A stretch of 39,800 nucleotides of DNA from Yinghuangia elevatio (lineage in GTDB: Bacteria > Actinomycetota > Actinomycetes > Streptomycetales > Streptomycetaceae). The stretch spans positions 1-39,800 of the forward strand of contig NZ_JBEZFP010000088.1 of the NCBI RefSeq assembly GCF_040649515.1, read 5' to 3'. The translations under genes and the position numbers were made by a program. The notes under the pieces are model-generated. The model searched no databases. It had not been told where the DNA came from and was given only the letters and a program-made list of their open reading frames with translations. This document shows, one piece after another, positions 16,699-24,195 of the stretch. Within the stretch, counting starts at the first letter, position 1, and every line of letters starts with the position of its first letter.

Positions 16699-16729
16699 AT
16701 GACACCACATACGTCATTGACGGTGTCAT
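16699..16729. promoter_or_regulatory. ATGACACC-N15-GGTGTCAT inverted repeat upstream of the hydrolase
   Basis: Perfect 8-bp arms at 16699-16706 and 16722-16729 are separated by 15 bp. The site lies 35-65 bp upstream of the hydrolase ATG, the usual zone of a promoter and its operator. Which protein binds is unknown. Confidence 0.42.
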
Positions 16730-16742
16730 GACCCCCTTCACA

Positions 16743-16758
16743 TAATGAACTCTCATTA
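16743..16758. promoter_or_regulatory. Candidate TetR operator 1: TAATGA-N4-TCATTA
   Basis: A perfect 6-bp inverted repeat with a 4-bp spacer, A/T-rich in a G/C-rich region, between the hydrolase and the Rieske gene. It matches 12 of 16 positions of the site at 18843-18858 beside the TetR gene, so one repressor may bind both. Confidence 0.55.
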
Positions 16759-16768
16759 GTTCGCCGCC

Positions 16769-16864
16769 GGGCACCCGGCAGGGCACGCGGCAGCGCATGC
16801 GACCGGGCACGCGACAAGGCACGCGACAAGGCATCCGGAACGCATAGGGCAACGCACACGACAC
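16769..16864 (+). repeat. Eight degenerate 12-bp tandem units in the leader of the Rieske gene
   Basis: The sequence divides without gaps into eight 12-bp units of the type gggcacgcgaca. The best copies are units 1, 2, 4 and 5 (16769, 16781, 16805, 16817); units 3, 6, 7 and 8 are degenerate. The array fills the space between the candidate operator and the ribosome site. A simple array in an untranslated leader is unusual for a bacterial gene. Confidence 0.75.
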
Positions 16865-16882
16865 GGCACGGGAGTAGGGGCC

Positions 16883-18046
16883 ATGAAGCACGAGGACGTC
16901 GTCAGCACGGGCCGCCGGATCATCGACCACCTGGCCGAACGCACGCTCGACCTCGGCGAGGCGCCGCTGCGCGTGGACGCCTCGGTCTTCACCGACCCCG
17001 AGCGCCTGGCCCGCGAACGCGAGGTGCTGTTCCGGCGTACGCCGCAGGTGGTCGGCTGGGCCGGCGACGTCGCCGAGCCCGGCGACTTCCTGGCGCGCGA
17101 CGTGGACGGCGTGCCGGTCCTGGTGACGCGCGACCAGGACGGCGAACTGCACGCGTTCCTCAACGCCTGCACGCACCGCGGGATGCCGGTCGCCGCCGAG
17201 GACTCCGCGCGCGAGGGCACCGAGGGGACGGGCTGCGGCAGCGCGCGCCGGTTCATCTGCGGCTACCACGGCTGGCAGTTCGACTCGGCGGGCTCGCTGG
17301 TCGGCCTGCCGTCGCGACCGCAGTTCCCCGGCATCGACCCGGATCGGTTCGGCCTCAAGAAGCTGCCGGTGGCGATCTCCGCGGGCCTGATCGTGGTCGG
17401 CCTGCGGCCGGACGTCGAGGTCGCGGGCGCGCTCGACGACGTGGCCGACGCGTTCGCGGGCTTCCCGTACGACCGCACCCGCACGGTCGTCAACGAGACG
17501 TTCAGGCTCAAGGCCAACTGGAAGCTCACCGTCGACATCAACCTCGAGGGCTACCACATCCCCTTCCTGCACAAGGCCACGATCCACGGCATCGTGCTCA
17601 ACAACGGCATCGTCGACACGTTCGGCCCGCACAGCCGGTTCGCGGTGCCGATCGCCGGCTTCGAGTCGCTGGCGGCGCTGCCCGAGGAGAACTGGCCGGC
17701 CCGGCTGCCGATGGTGAACGTGCAGACGGTGCTGCCGTCGACCGTGCTGCTGGAGAGCCCGCTGAGCACGACGATGCTGCGGATCTACCCGGGACAGGTG
17801 CCGGGCGAGTCGTACATCACCATGACCGAGGGCACGTGGGACCCGCTGGACGAGCAGAGCATCGCCACCGCCCGCAACAACCACGAGACCAACAAGCGCG
17901 TGTTGCGGAACGAGGACTTCCCGGGCGCCGAGGCGTGTCAGCGCGGGTTCGCGTCGGGCCTGGACACGATGGTGGTCGGGATGGGCGAATCGGCCGTCGC
18001 GCACTGGCACAACGTGTGGGACAAGGCGCTCGCCGACGCGTCCTGA
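16883..18046 (+). CDS. Rieske non-heme iron oxygenase, alpha subunit
   Basis: A protein of 387 residues. The Rieske [2Fe-2S] ligands are C96-x-H98 and C126-x2-H129 (ACTHRG, ICGYHGW). The catalytic iron site is E222-G-Y-H225-x4-H230, with D361 (GLDTMVV) a likely third ligand. Such enzymes hydroxylate aromatic rings, demethylate or oxidise side chains, fed electrons by a ferredoxin and reductase; no such partner gene is in the window. The gap between the two Rieske ligand pairs is 27 residues against the usual 15-17, with an insert that contains Cys118. The start is an ATG with GGGAG upstream. The C-terminal part is of the single-component alpha type. Confidence 0.92.
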   Translation: MKHEDVVSTGRRIIDHLAERTLDLGEAPLRVDASVFTDPERLAREREVLFRRTPQVVGWAGDVAEPGDFLARDVDGVPVLVTRDQDGELHAFLNACTHRGMPVAAEDSAREGTEGTGCGSARRFICGYHGWQFDSAGSLVGLPSRPQFPGIDPDRFGLKKLPVAISAGLIVVGLRPDVEVAGALDDVADAFAGFPYDRTRTVVNETFRLKANWKLTVDINLEGYHIPFLHKATIHGIVLNNGIVDTFGPHSRFAVPIAGFESLAALPEENWPARLPMVNVQTVLPSTVLLESPLSTTMLRIYPGQVPGESYITMTEGTWDPLDEQSIATARNNHETNKRVLRNEDFPGAEACQRGFASGLDTMVVGMGESAVAHWHNVWDKALADAS

Positions 18047-18095
18047 CCGCACCCCGAAATCGTCCTTGCGGGCCCGGCGGCTCCTCCGCGTCGCC

Positions 18096-18117
18096 GGTCC
18101 CGCACGGACCCGGGACC
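18096..18117 (+). terminator. GC hairpin after the Rieske gene
   Basis: GGTCCCG and CGGGACC pair with an 8-nt loop, 50 nt after the Rieske stop and before the convergent TetR stop. One more G-C pair extends the stem. It lacks a T run, as is common for actinomycete terminators. Confidence 0.5.
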
Positions 18118-18184
18118 GACCGGGACGAACCCGGCCAGGCTCAGGGCGAACCCGCGCGGCCCGGGGACGCGTCCGCGACGGCGC

Positions 18185-18814
18185 TCAGCGCGCGACCGGA
18201 GCCAGCGTCGCCGCCAGGAACATGTCGACCAGGTTGCCCACGAACAGCTCGGGGGCGATCTGCGTCGGCCTGCCCGCGAACTCCAGCAGCCGCGCCCGGT
18301 CGGCGAGCGCGTGCAGCACCATCGTGCCGCCGACGCGCATCCGCTCGGGCCGCAGCAGCGCCGGGACGTGGTGGCCGTGCTTCCAGATGCGCGCGTACGC
18401 CTCGTCCGCCAGCGTCTGCGTCAGCAGCTCCCGCACCTCGGGCGCGCTGCGCGAGGGGTCGGCCATCAGCTCGGCGGTGATGCGCAGGAACGCGCGGCCC
18501 CGCCAGTCTCCGTCCAACTGCTCGGCCAGCGGCAGCACGAACGCCTCGGCCGACCTGCGCACCTTCTCCGGGTGTGCGTCGGCCAGCGCGAGCAGTTCGT
18601 CGCGCCGCGCCCGCACCTGGGGGATGTGCCGCTCCAGCATCGCGCGCAGCAGGCCCTCGCGGGAGCGGAAGTGGTACTGGAGCGCGGACGCGTTGCGCTG
18701 CCCGGCCGCGGTGTTGATCTCGTTGAGCGACACCGCGGCGATGCCGCGCTCGGCGAACAGCCGGGCGGCGCTGTCGAGCAGTTCTCGGCGCGTGGCCTCT
18801 GGATTGCGTCCCAC
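18185..18814 (-). CDS. TetR-family repressor of the catabolic island
   Basis: A protein of 209 residues with an N-terminal TetR helix-turn-helix (RRELLDSAARLFAERGIAAVSLNEINTAAG, then ALQYHFRSREGLLRAML) and a variable ligand-binding C-terminal domain. It lies between the Rieske gene and the two amidohydrolase genes and is divergent from the latter. The start is a GTG at 18814 with no visible Shine-Dalgarno sequence, so the message may be leaderless. The operator-like repeat at 18843-18858 sits about 30 bp upstream, where it would cover the promoter and allow autoregulation. The ligand is probably the pathway substrate or an intermediate. Confidence 0.87.
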   Translation of the reverse strand: MGRNPEATRRELLDSAARLFAERGIAAVSLNEINTAAGQRNASALQYHFRSREGLLRAMLERHIPQVRARRDELLALADAHPEKVRRSAEAFVLPLAEQLDGDWRGRAFLRITAELMADPSRSAPEVRELLTQTLADEAYARIWKHGHHVPALLRPERMRVGGTMVLHALADRARLLEFAGRPTQIAPELFVGNLVDMFLAATLAPVAR

Positions 18815-18842
18815 GAGTGTTGAAACTAACGGACCCCGTACT

Positions 18843-18858
18843 TAATGTGCACTCATCA
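18843..18858. promoter_or_regulatory. Candidate TetR operator 2: TAATG-N5-TCATCA
   Basis: TAATGTGCACTCATCA matches operator 1 at 12 of 16 positions and keeps the same length and dyad centre. It lies between the divergent TetR and amidohydrolase genes. The dyad is less perfect than at site 1. Confidence 0.5.
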
Positions 18859-18928
18859 ATTGCGTGCCCGCCGCCACACGCTCCGAAGCCGCACTCCGCG
18901 GCCCGGGGCCGCACGTGAGAGGACCGCC

Positions 18929-20113
18929 ATGGGGACGCCCCTGTTCGCGATATCCGCCGACTCGCATGTCACCGAGCCCGGCGACTGCTACCTCGACCGC
19001 ATCGACCCGGCCTTCCGCGACCGCGCGCCCGTCGCCGCGACCGACCCGCGCATGGGGGCGGTGATGGACATCGACAACGGGCGCAGCCGCATCCCGTACG
19101 GCATGGTGGCGGCCGCCGGGCGGCCCCCGGAGACCGTCGGCCCGTTCGAGTACACCGACTGGGACCAGCTGCACCAAGGCGGTTGGGACCCCGTCGCCCG
19201 GCTCGCCGAGCAGGACCGGGACGGCGTCGCCGCCGAGGTCGTGTACCCGTCCGTCGGCATGCTGCTGTGCAACCACCCGGACGCGGACTACAAGAAGGCG
19301 TGCTTCGACGCGTACAACCTGTGGATGGCCGAGGAGTTCGCCGGGCACGCCCCCGACCGCCTGATCGGCATGGGCCAGACCGCGCTGCGCAGCGTCGAGG
19401 AAGGCGTCGACGACCTCGCCCGCATCAAGGAACTCGGCCTGCGCGGCGTCATGATGCCCGGCCACGCCGCCTGCGAAGGCGAAGCCGGCGACTACGACGA
19501 CCCGCGCTGGGACCCGCTGTGGCGCGCCGCCGCCGACCTCGGCCTGCCGCTCGCCTTCCACATCCTCACGTCCGGCAACGACCAACTCGGCGCGCAGCAG
19601 TACCGCGGGCCGAAGATGAACAGCTTCCTGGGCATCATGCGCGGCTGCCAGGACGTCATCGGCACGATGGTGTTCGGCGGCGTCTTCGACCGCGAGCCGC
19701 GCCTGAAAGTCGTGTGCGTCGAGGCGGACGCCGGGTGGATGCCGCACTGGATGTACCGCGCCGACCACGCCGTCCGTTACCACGGCAACTGGCTGGGCGA
19801 CCGCGCGCTCGGCCGGCTGCCCAGCGAGTACATCCGCGACCACGTGTACCTGACCTTCCAGGACGACGCGGTCGCGTTCCGGGTCACCGATCTGATGGAC
19901 CACCGCCGCCTGATGTGGGCCAACGACCACCCGCACTCCGACTCGACGTTCCCGCACTCGCAGCAGGTGCTCGCGGACCACACCGCGCACCTGGCCGAGG
20001 ACGTGCGCGACGACATCCTGTGGCGCAACTGCGCCGAGTTGTACGGGCTTTCCCTCCCTCACCGGGCCCCCCAGACCGGCGAGTCCCCCGCACGAAAGGA
20101 CGTACCGGCATGA
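18929..20113 (+). CDS. COG2159-type metal-dependent amidohydrolase
   Basis: A protein of 394 residues of the Amidohydro_2 family, which includes decarboxylases and hydrolases acting on aromatic or amide substrates. It begins with SADSHVTEP (D11, H13), the usual first strand motif, and has LPLAFHI, VCVEADAGWMPHWMYRAD and MWANDHPHSDSTFPHS, where the last carries the likely catalytic Asp and His. The ATG at 18929 has GAGAGGA upstream; the frame is open 28 codons further but without a ribosome site. Coupled to the next gene by ATGA. Its substrate is unknown; the Rieske and deacylase neighbours suggest an aromatic or amide compound. Confidence 0.87.
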   Translation: MGTPLFAISADSHVTEPGDCYLDRIDPAFRDRAPVAATDPRMGAVMDIDNGRSRIPYGMVAAAGRPPETVGPFEYTDWDQLHQGGWDPVARLAEQDRDGVAAEVVYPSVGMLLCNHPDADYKKACFDAYNLWMAEEFAGHAPDRLIGMGQTALRSVEEGVDDLARIKELGLRGVMMPGHAACEGEAGDYDDPRWDPLWRAAADLGLPLAFHILTSGNDQLGAQQYRGPKMNSFLGIMRGCQDVIGTMVFGGVFDREPRLKVVCVEADAGWMPHWMYRADHAVRYHGNWLGDRALGRLPSEYIRDHVYLTFQDDAVAFRVTDLMDHRRLMWANDHPHSDSTFPHSQQVLADHTAHLAEDVRDDILWRNCAELYGLSLPHRAPQTGESPARKDVPA

Positions 20114-21792
20114 CCGCTGACAGGACCGCCGACCTGGTGATCACCGGTGGCACGGTGGTGGACGGCACCGGCGCGGCACCGTACGCGGCCGATGTCGCGG
20201 TCACGGACGGCCGCATTTCGGCCATCGGCCAAGGGCTGACCGGCCGTCAGACCCTGGACGCCATCGGCCACATCGTGGCTCCGGGCTTCATCGACATCCA
20301 CACCCACTACGACGCGCAGGTCTTCTGGGACCCGGCGCTGACGCCGTCCTGCTTCCACGGCGTCACGACCGTCGTCGCGGGCAACTGCGGCTTCTCCATC
20401 GCCCCGACGCGCCCCGAGCACCACGGCGTGATCGCCCGCACCCTGGAGAACGTCGAGGACATGGACGTCGCCACTCTGGAGGCCGGAATCCCCTGGGACT
20501 TCAGCGACTTCCCGGGCTACCTGGACTCGGTCGAGCGGCGCGGCGTGGGCCTCAACTACACCGCGTACATCGGCCACACCGCGCTGCGCCTGTACGTGAT
20601 GGGCATGGACGCCTACGAACGCGCCGCCACCGCACCGGAGATCGCGGAGATGGGCGAGGTGCTGCGCACCTCGCTGCGCGCCGGGGCCGCCGGGTTCGCC
20701 ACCAGCTTCGCGAAGACCCACCGCGGCATCGACGGCAAGCCGGTGCCCTCGCGCCTGGCCGACCGCGCCGAGATCGACGCGCTCCTCGCCGTGGTACGCG
20801 AAGAGCGGCGCGGCGTCGTGGAGTTCACCCCGGGCGAGCAGCTCGGCATCGACGACCTGTACGAGATCCAGCCGGACATCGGCGTCCCGTTCACCTACAC
20901 CGCGCTGATGACCACACCCACCGGCGCGCACGAGCGCCTGGTCCAGCTCAACCGCGACGGCTGGGCGAAGGGCGCCCAGGTCTGGCCCCAGGTCAGCCCG
21001 CGGCCGCTGACCTTCTCCTTCACCCTCGCCGAGCCCTTCACCCTCAACTCCAACCCGGTCTTCGGCGAGCTGATGGCGGGCGGCGCGGATGAGCGGCGGG
21101 CGGCGTACGCCGACCCGGCCTTCCGCGAGCGGGCGCTCGCCGCCTGGCAGGCGGAAGGCGCGTTCCTCGTCCCCCGCTGGGGCACGTACACCGTCGACGA
21201 GTCCTCGGCCCACCCGGGGCTCCTGGGCCGCCCGCTCACCGACATCGCCGCCGAACGCGGCACCGACCCGTTCCACACCCTGCTCGACCTCGCGCTCGAC
21301 GAGCCCGGCCTCGACCTGCGCATGCGCTGCGTCCTGGCCAACGACGACGTCGACGCGCTCCTCGGCATCCTCGCCGAGGAGAACTGCACCCTAGGCCTGT
21401 CCGACGCCGGCGCCCACGTCGGCCAGCTCTGCGACGCCCCGCAGGCCACGGACTTCCTCGGCAAGTGGGTCCGCGAACGCGACCTCATGCCGGTCGAGCG
21501 GGCGGTCCGCAAGCTGACCGGCGTCCAGGCCGACATTCTCGGCCTCACCGACCGCGGCTACCTGCGCCCCGGTTACTGGGCCGACGTCGTCGTCTTCGAC
21601 CCGGCCACCGTCGCCCCCGGCCCCATCCGCCGCGTCCGCGACTTCCCCGCGGACGGCGAACGCCTCACCGCCGACCAGCCCACCGGCATCCGCCACGTCC
21701 TCGTCAACGGCCACGCCATCCAAATAGACGGCACCCGAACCGCCAACGCCGGCCTCCCCGGCCAGGTCGTCAGGGTCCCCATCCGCAACTGA
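20110..21792 (+). CDS. D-aminoacylase-type amidohydrolase (N-acyl-D-amino-acid deacylase family)
   Basis: A protein of 560 residues with an amidohydrolase fold: a beta-sandwich start (DLVITGGTVVDGTG), then the metal motif DIHTHYDAQ (H64, H66) and AGNCGFS (C93). The His/His/Cys spacing equals that of the Alcaligenes D-aminoacylase (H67, H69, C96), where the cysteine holds the metal. The end LRPGYWADVVVFDPATV is also typical. Such enzymes split N-acyl-D-amino acids or related amides, but many relatives have other substrates. ATGA overlap with the COG2159 gene and AAAGGA upstream support coupled translation. A strong hairpin follows. Confidence 0.9.
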   Translation: MTADRTADLVITGGTVVDGTGAAPYAADVAVTDGRISAIGQGLTGRQTLDAIGHIVAPGFIDIHTHYDAQVFWDPALTPSCFHGVTTVVAGNCGFSIAPTRPEHHGVIARTLENVEDMDVATLEAGIPWDFSDFPGYLDSVERRGVGLNYTAYIGHTALRLYVMGMDAYERAATAPEIAEMGEVLRTSLRAGAAGFATSFAKTHRGIDGKPVPSRLADRAEIDALLAVVREERRGVVEFTPGEQLGIDDLYEIQPDIGVPFTYTALMTTPTGAHERLVQLNRDGWAKGAQVWPQVSPRPLTFSFTLAEPFTLNSNPVFGELMAGGADERRAAYADPAFRERALAAWQAEGAFLVPRWGTYTVDESSAHPGLLGRPLTDIAAERGTDPFHTLLDLALDEPGLDLRMRCVLANDDVDALLGILAEENCTLGLSDAGAHVGQLCDAPQATDFLGKWVRERDLMPVERAVRKLTGVQADILGLTDRGYLRPGYWADVVVFDPATVAPGPIRRVRDFPADGERLTADQPTGIRHVLVNGHAIQIDGTRTANAGLPGQVVRVPIRN

Positions 21793-21809
21793 CCCCGCCC
21801 ACGACAACC

Positions 21810-21853
21810 AAGCCCGTCCCACCTCCGCACCGTGGCGGCCGCGGGACGGGCTT
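21810..21853. terminator. Strong bidirectional terminator hairpin
   Basis: AAGCCCGTCCC (21810-21820) and GGGACGGGCTT (21843-21853) form a perfect 11-bp stem with a 22-nt loop, between the convergent deacylase and vapC genes. The A/T pairs at the base serve both directions. Confidence 0.8.
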
Positions 21854-21863
21854 CGCCCATGAC

Positions 21864-22283
21864 TCAGTCGGCCTGCCCTGCGGGCACCACCCACTGCGTG
21901 GGTTGCCCGGTGATGCTCGCGATCATGTCGTAGTCGCCGTCGTAGTGCAGCACAACAAGGTCATGTCGCTCCGCGGCAGCGGCAATCAGCGCATCGGCCA
22001 TCGACAAGGCGCGGTGGAAGCCCTTCTCGATCGCCCGAACCTGCACCTCTCGGACACGATCCCAGACCTCATCGCCGCAGTGGACGTAGTCGAATCCACT
22101 CAGGAGCCGCCGCATACGCCGGGCCTCGTCAAGGCTGCGTGCGCTGTAGAGAACCTCATACTCGACGACGCCGGTGACGGCCAAGAGTCCTCGGTGGGAC
22201 AGGTCGCTCAAAACCTCGCCAACTGCCGGTCGATTCCAGCGGGCCAGCGCCGACTTGTCCACCAGGTAGCGGCTCGTGGTCAC
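21864..22283 (-). CDS. vapC: VapC-type PIN-domain toxin
   Basis: A PIN-domain ribonuclease of 139 residues. The acidic residues are D9 (YLVDKSA), E41 or E43 (VVEYEVLYSA), D97 (SMADALIAA) and D115/D117 (HYDGDYD), the Mg-binding set of VapC toxins that cut RNA and halt translation. The GTG at 22283 overlaps the stop of vapB (GTGA). Base composition is visibly lower in G/C than in its neighbours, which fits recent acquisition. It ends facing the deacylase gene. Confidence 0.88.
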   Translation of the reverse strand: MTTSRYLVDKSALARWNRPAVGEVLSDLSHRGLLAVTGVVEYEVLYSARSLDEARRMRRLLSGFDYVHCGDEVWDRVREVQVRAIEKGFHRALSMADALIAAAAERHDLVVLHYDGDYDMIASITGQPTQWVVPAGQAD

Positions 22284-22480
22284 CCGGCGTCCGGCCTGGG
22301 CTCGCGCTCAAGCAGGTCGAACTCTCCATCGATGATCGCCCGGGCGAACGCCTGGCGCCTCGCCAGCTTCACCGCCTCCAACAGGGCAGCGTTGACCGTG
22401 GCGACCTTCGTTGCGGTACCGAAGTGTTCCTGCGCCTCAGCCAGGAGTTCGTCATCCACATCAATCACAGTGCGACTCAT
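22280..22480 (-). CDS. vapB: VapB-type ribbon-helix-helix antitoxin
   Basis: A 66-residue protein that begins with the strand MSRTVIDVDDELLAEAQEHFG, then TKVATVNAALLEAVKLARR, the ribbon-helix-helix of VapB (DUF2191-like). The acidic C-terminal tail (GEFDLLEREPRPDAG) would neutralise VapC. The ATG is preceded by GGGAGG with 6 nt spacing. As first gene of the pair it would be made in excess, and the complex probably represses the promoter through the near-palindrome upstream. Confidence 0.88.
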   Translation of the reverse strand: MSRTVIDVDDELLAEAQEHFGTATKVATVNAALLEAVKLARRQAFARAIIDGEFDLLEREPRPDAG

Positions 22481-22513
22481 CGTCGACCTCCCGACAGCAA
22501 CGTAACGACGTCA

Positions 22514-22527
22514 CTCGTCATGACAAG
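22514..22527. promoter_or_regulatory. Candidate vapBC operator
   Basis: CTCGTCATGACAAG is a 14-bp palindrome with one mismatched pair, 34-47 bp upstream of the vapB start. Position and form fit an autoregulatory VapB site. Confidence 0.4.
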
Positions 22528-22630
22528 TAGCGAGCGAGACCACGATATCAAGCAGTCACTCCTCCCGATATCAACCTGCGCGACGGCATGCGATATGCTC
22601 GCATCGCTCGCGAACCTGTGTAGTTCGCAT

Positions 22631-22666
22631 GGAAGGGCGTCCTTGGCCGGGCGCCCTTCCGCTTTT
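22631..22666 (+). terminator. Intrinsic-type hairpin, copy 1 of the 27-bp repeat
   Basis: GGAAGGGCG (22631-22639) and CGCCCTTCC (22652-22660) form a perfect 9-bp stem, followed by GCTTTT. Positions 22640-22666 recur at 22997-23023 with two mismatches. Confidence 0.6.
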
Positions 22667-22688
22667 CCGACGCCGACGGCGGTCGCTG

Positions 22689-22945
22689 TCAGCCGACGTC
22701 GTAGATGCTGTGCTCGCTCAGATCAGGCGCGCCTGGTGCCGCCGCTCGGCGTCCTCCACCGCCCCCCGCTACGGACGCGTTCAAAGTGGCGGCTGATGCG
22801 CGCGGCACGCTTCTGGTGCTCGGCGTAGTACCGAGGGCGAGACTGGCCGACTTCTTCTTGGTTTTGGCGTTGGACAGCGCCTTGACGCGTTCCAAGGCAT
22901 CGCCGTCGTCGGTGTCGATCTGCGTGACGGATACGGCCGCTCCAG
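22689..22945 (-). pseudogene. Decayed gene fragment, family unknown
   Basis: Three minus-strand frames carry protein-like pieces in succession: TDDGDALERVKALSNAKTKK, then RYYAEHQKRAARISRHFERV in a second frame, then VEDAERRHQARLI in a third. Short polar helical pieces with hand-over between frames suggest an old gene broken by at least two frameshifts. I cannot name the family; a phage or plasmid origin would fit the toxin-antitoxin neighbour and the flanking repeats. The edges are approximate. Confidence 0.35.
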
Positions 22946-22996
22946 CGACTGTTGGTTATGTACAAAAAGGAGCACACGACCAACATCAAGCGGGGT

Positions 22997-23023
22997 TCCT
23001 TGGCCGGGTACCCTTCCGCTTTT
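22997..23023 (+). repeat. Copy 2 of the 27-bp repeat, ending in a T run
   Basis: Matches 22640-22666 at 25 of 27 positions; the two differences are adjacent (CG against TA). The left arm of the hairpin present at copy 1 is not conserved here, so this copy has only a weak stem before the run of T. Confidence 0.75.
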
Positions 23024-23097
23024 TTGGTGCTGTTGCTTCCCGCGGCCTTCCTGCGGCCCTGCGGCGGTTTTCGGCCACCTGTCGGTGGCCGCTCGGG

Positions 23098-24048
23098 TTA
23101 TGGGGCGGTTAGGGCCCAGGCGTCGGCGATGATGCGGGCCAGGTCGGGGTGCTCGGGCTTCCAGCCGAGGAGGTTGCGGGCGCGGTCCGCGGAGGCGACG
23201 AGGACGGCCGGGTCGCCGGGGCGGCGCGGGGCCTCGACCGCGGGGATCGGGTGGCCGGTGACCAGGCGCGCGGTCTCGACGACCTCCAGGACGGAGAACC
23301 CGACGCCGTTGCCGAGGTTGCAGATCTCGTGGCGGCCGGGCGCGGCCGCGTCGAGGGCGAGCACGTGCGCACGGGCCAGGTCGGCGATGTGCAGGTAGTC
23401 GCGGACGCAGGTGCCGTCGTGGGTCGGCCAGTCGGTGCCGTTGACCTGAATGTGCTCCCGTACGCCCTCGGCGACCTGCAGCACGATCGGGATCAGGTGG
23501 GTCTCGCGCACGTGGCGTTCGCCCAGCCCCGCGTACGCGCCGGCGACGTTGAAGTAGCGCAGCGACACCGCGGCGAGGCCGTAGGCGTTCGCGTACGAGG
23601 TGAGCAGGTGATCGACGGCCAGCTTCGAGGCGCCGTACGGGTTCGTCGGACGCGTCTCGGCCGTCTCGGGGATCGGCGTGGTCGCCGGCTCGCCGTAGAC
23701 CGCGGCGGTCGAGGAGAAGACGAAGCGCGGCACGTCGTGCTTGCGAACCGCATCGAGGAGGGCCAGTGTCCCGCCGACGTTGACGTGCCAGTACTCGGCG
23801 GGGTCGGCGACCGAGTCGGCGACCAGCGAGCGCGCCGCGAAGTGCAGGACGCCGTCGTGGCGTTCGGCGGCCAGGACCAGCCCCGCGTCGGCGACGTCGC
23901 CCTCGACGAACCCGGCGCCCGGCGGGACCGCGTCGCGGTGCCCGGTGGACAGGTCGTCCAGGACCGTGACGTCGTGTCCGGCCGCCAGCAGAACCGCCGT
24001 GGTCACCGAGCCGATGTAGCCCGCCCCGCCGGTGACGAGAAGTCGCAT
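23098..24048 (-). CDS. galE: UDP-glucose 4-epimerase
   Basis: An extended short-chain dehydrogenase of 316 residues that interconverts UDP-galactose and UDP-glucose with bound NAD. The nucleotide motif TGGAGYIGS (6-14), DDLSTGH, FSSTAAVYGE and the catalytic Y138-x3-K142 (YGASK) are all present, as is CVRDYLHIADLARAH. Length fits GalE. The ATG at 24048 has AAGGTGG upstream; the frame is open 44 codons further but without a family match. It stands alone, so it probably serves the Leloir pathway or cell-wall sugar supply rather than the neighbouring beta-glucoside operon. Confidence 0.93.
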   Translation of the reverse strand: MRLLVTGGAGYIGSVTTAVLLAAGHDVTVLDDLSTGHRDAVPPGAGFVEGDVADAGLVLAAERHDGVLHFAARSLVADSVADPAEYWHVNVGGTLALLDAVRKHDVPRFVFSSTAAVYGEPATTPIPETAETRPTNPYGASKLAVDHLLTSYANAYGLAAVSLRYFNVAGAYAGLGERHVRETHLIPIVLQVAEGVREHIQVNGTDWPTHDGTCVRDYLHIADLARAHVLALDAAAPGRHEICNLGNGVGFSVLEVVETARLVTGHPIPAVEAPRRPGDPAVLVASADRARNLLGWKPEHPDLARIIADAWALTAP

Positions 24049-24195
24049 CTGATCCACCTTCGCTTGTGCGCCGAGTGACCAGGATGCGCCGCGGGCCTGA
24101 GATCCCGCTGAGAAACCGGTGATCGTCCGGTGAGCGGTCCGCCGGTCCGGTGCCGGCGATCGCCCGGTTCGGCGGGTCACGCTTGGTTCCGAGCC

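Larger units (their letters stand above)
22481..23097. other. 617-bp stretch without an intact gene
   Basis: Between vapB and galE I find no complete gene. The stretch holds the vapBC promoter, a hairpin with T run at 22631-22666, a decayed minus-strand reading frame at about 22689-22945, and a second copy of a 27-bp repeat at 22997-23023. CGATATCAA-type short repeats occur near 22540-22580. Base composition is more A/T-rich than the genes around, which suggests a remnant of foreign DNA. Confidence 0.6.

Noticed and set aside
16665..16859. N-terminal extension of the alpha/beta hydrolase through the 12-bp repeats
   Set aside because: The family begins near MQHQVETVHYD; the extension crosses two operator-like palindromes and a tandem repeat.
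16769..16864. CRISPR array
   Set aside because: Units are 12 bp, degenerate and contiguous with no spacers, and no cas gene is nearby.
22705..23112. Plus-strand 135-codon frame in the decayed region
   Set aside because: No ribosome site or motif, and it spans the repeat copy; the minus-strand pieces look more protein-like.
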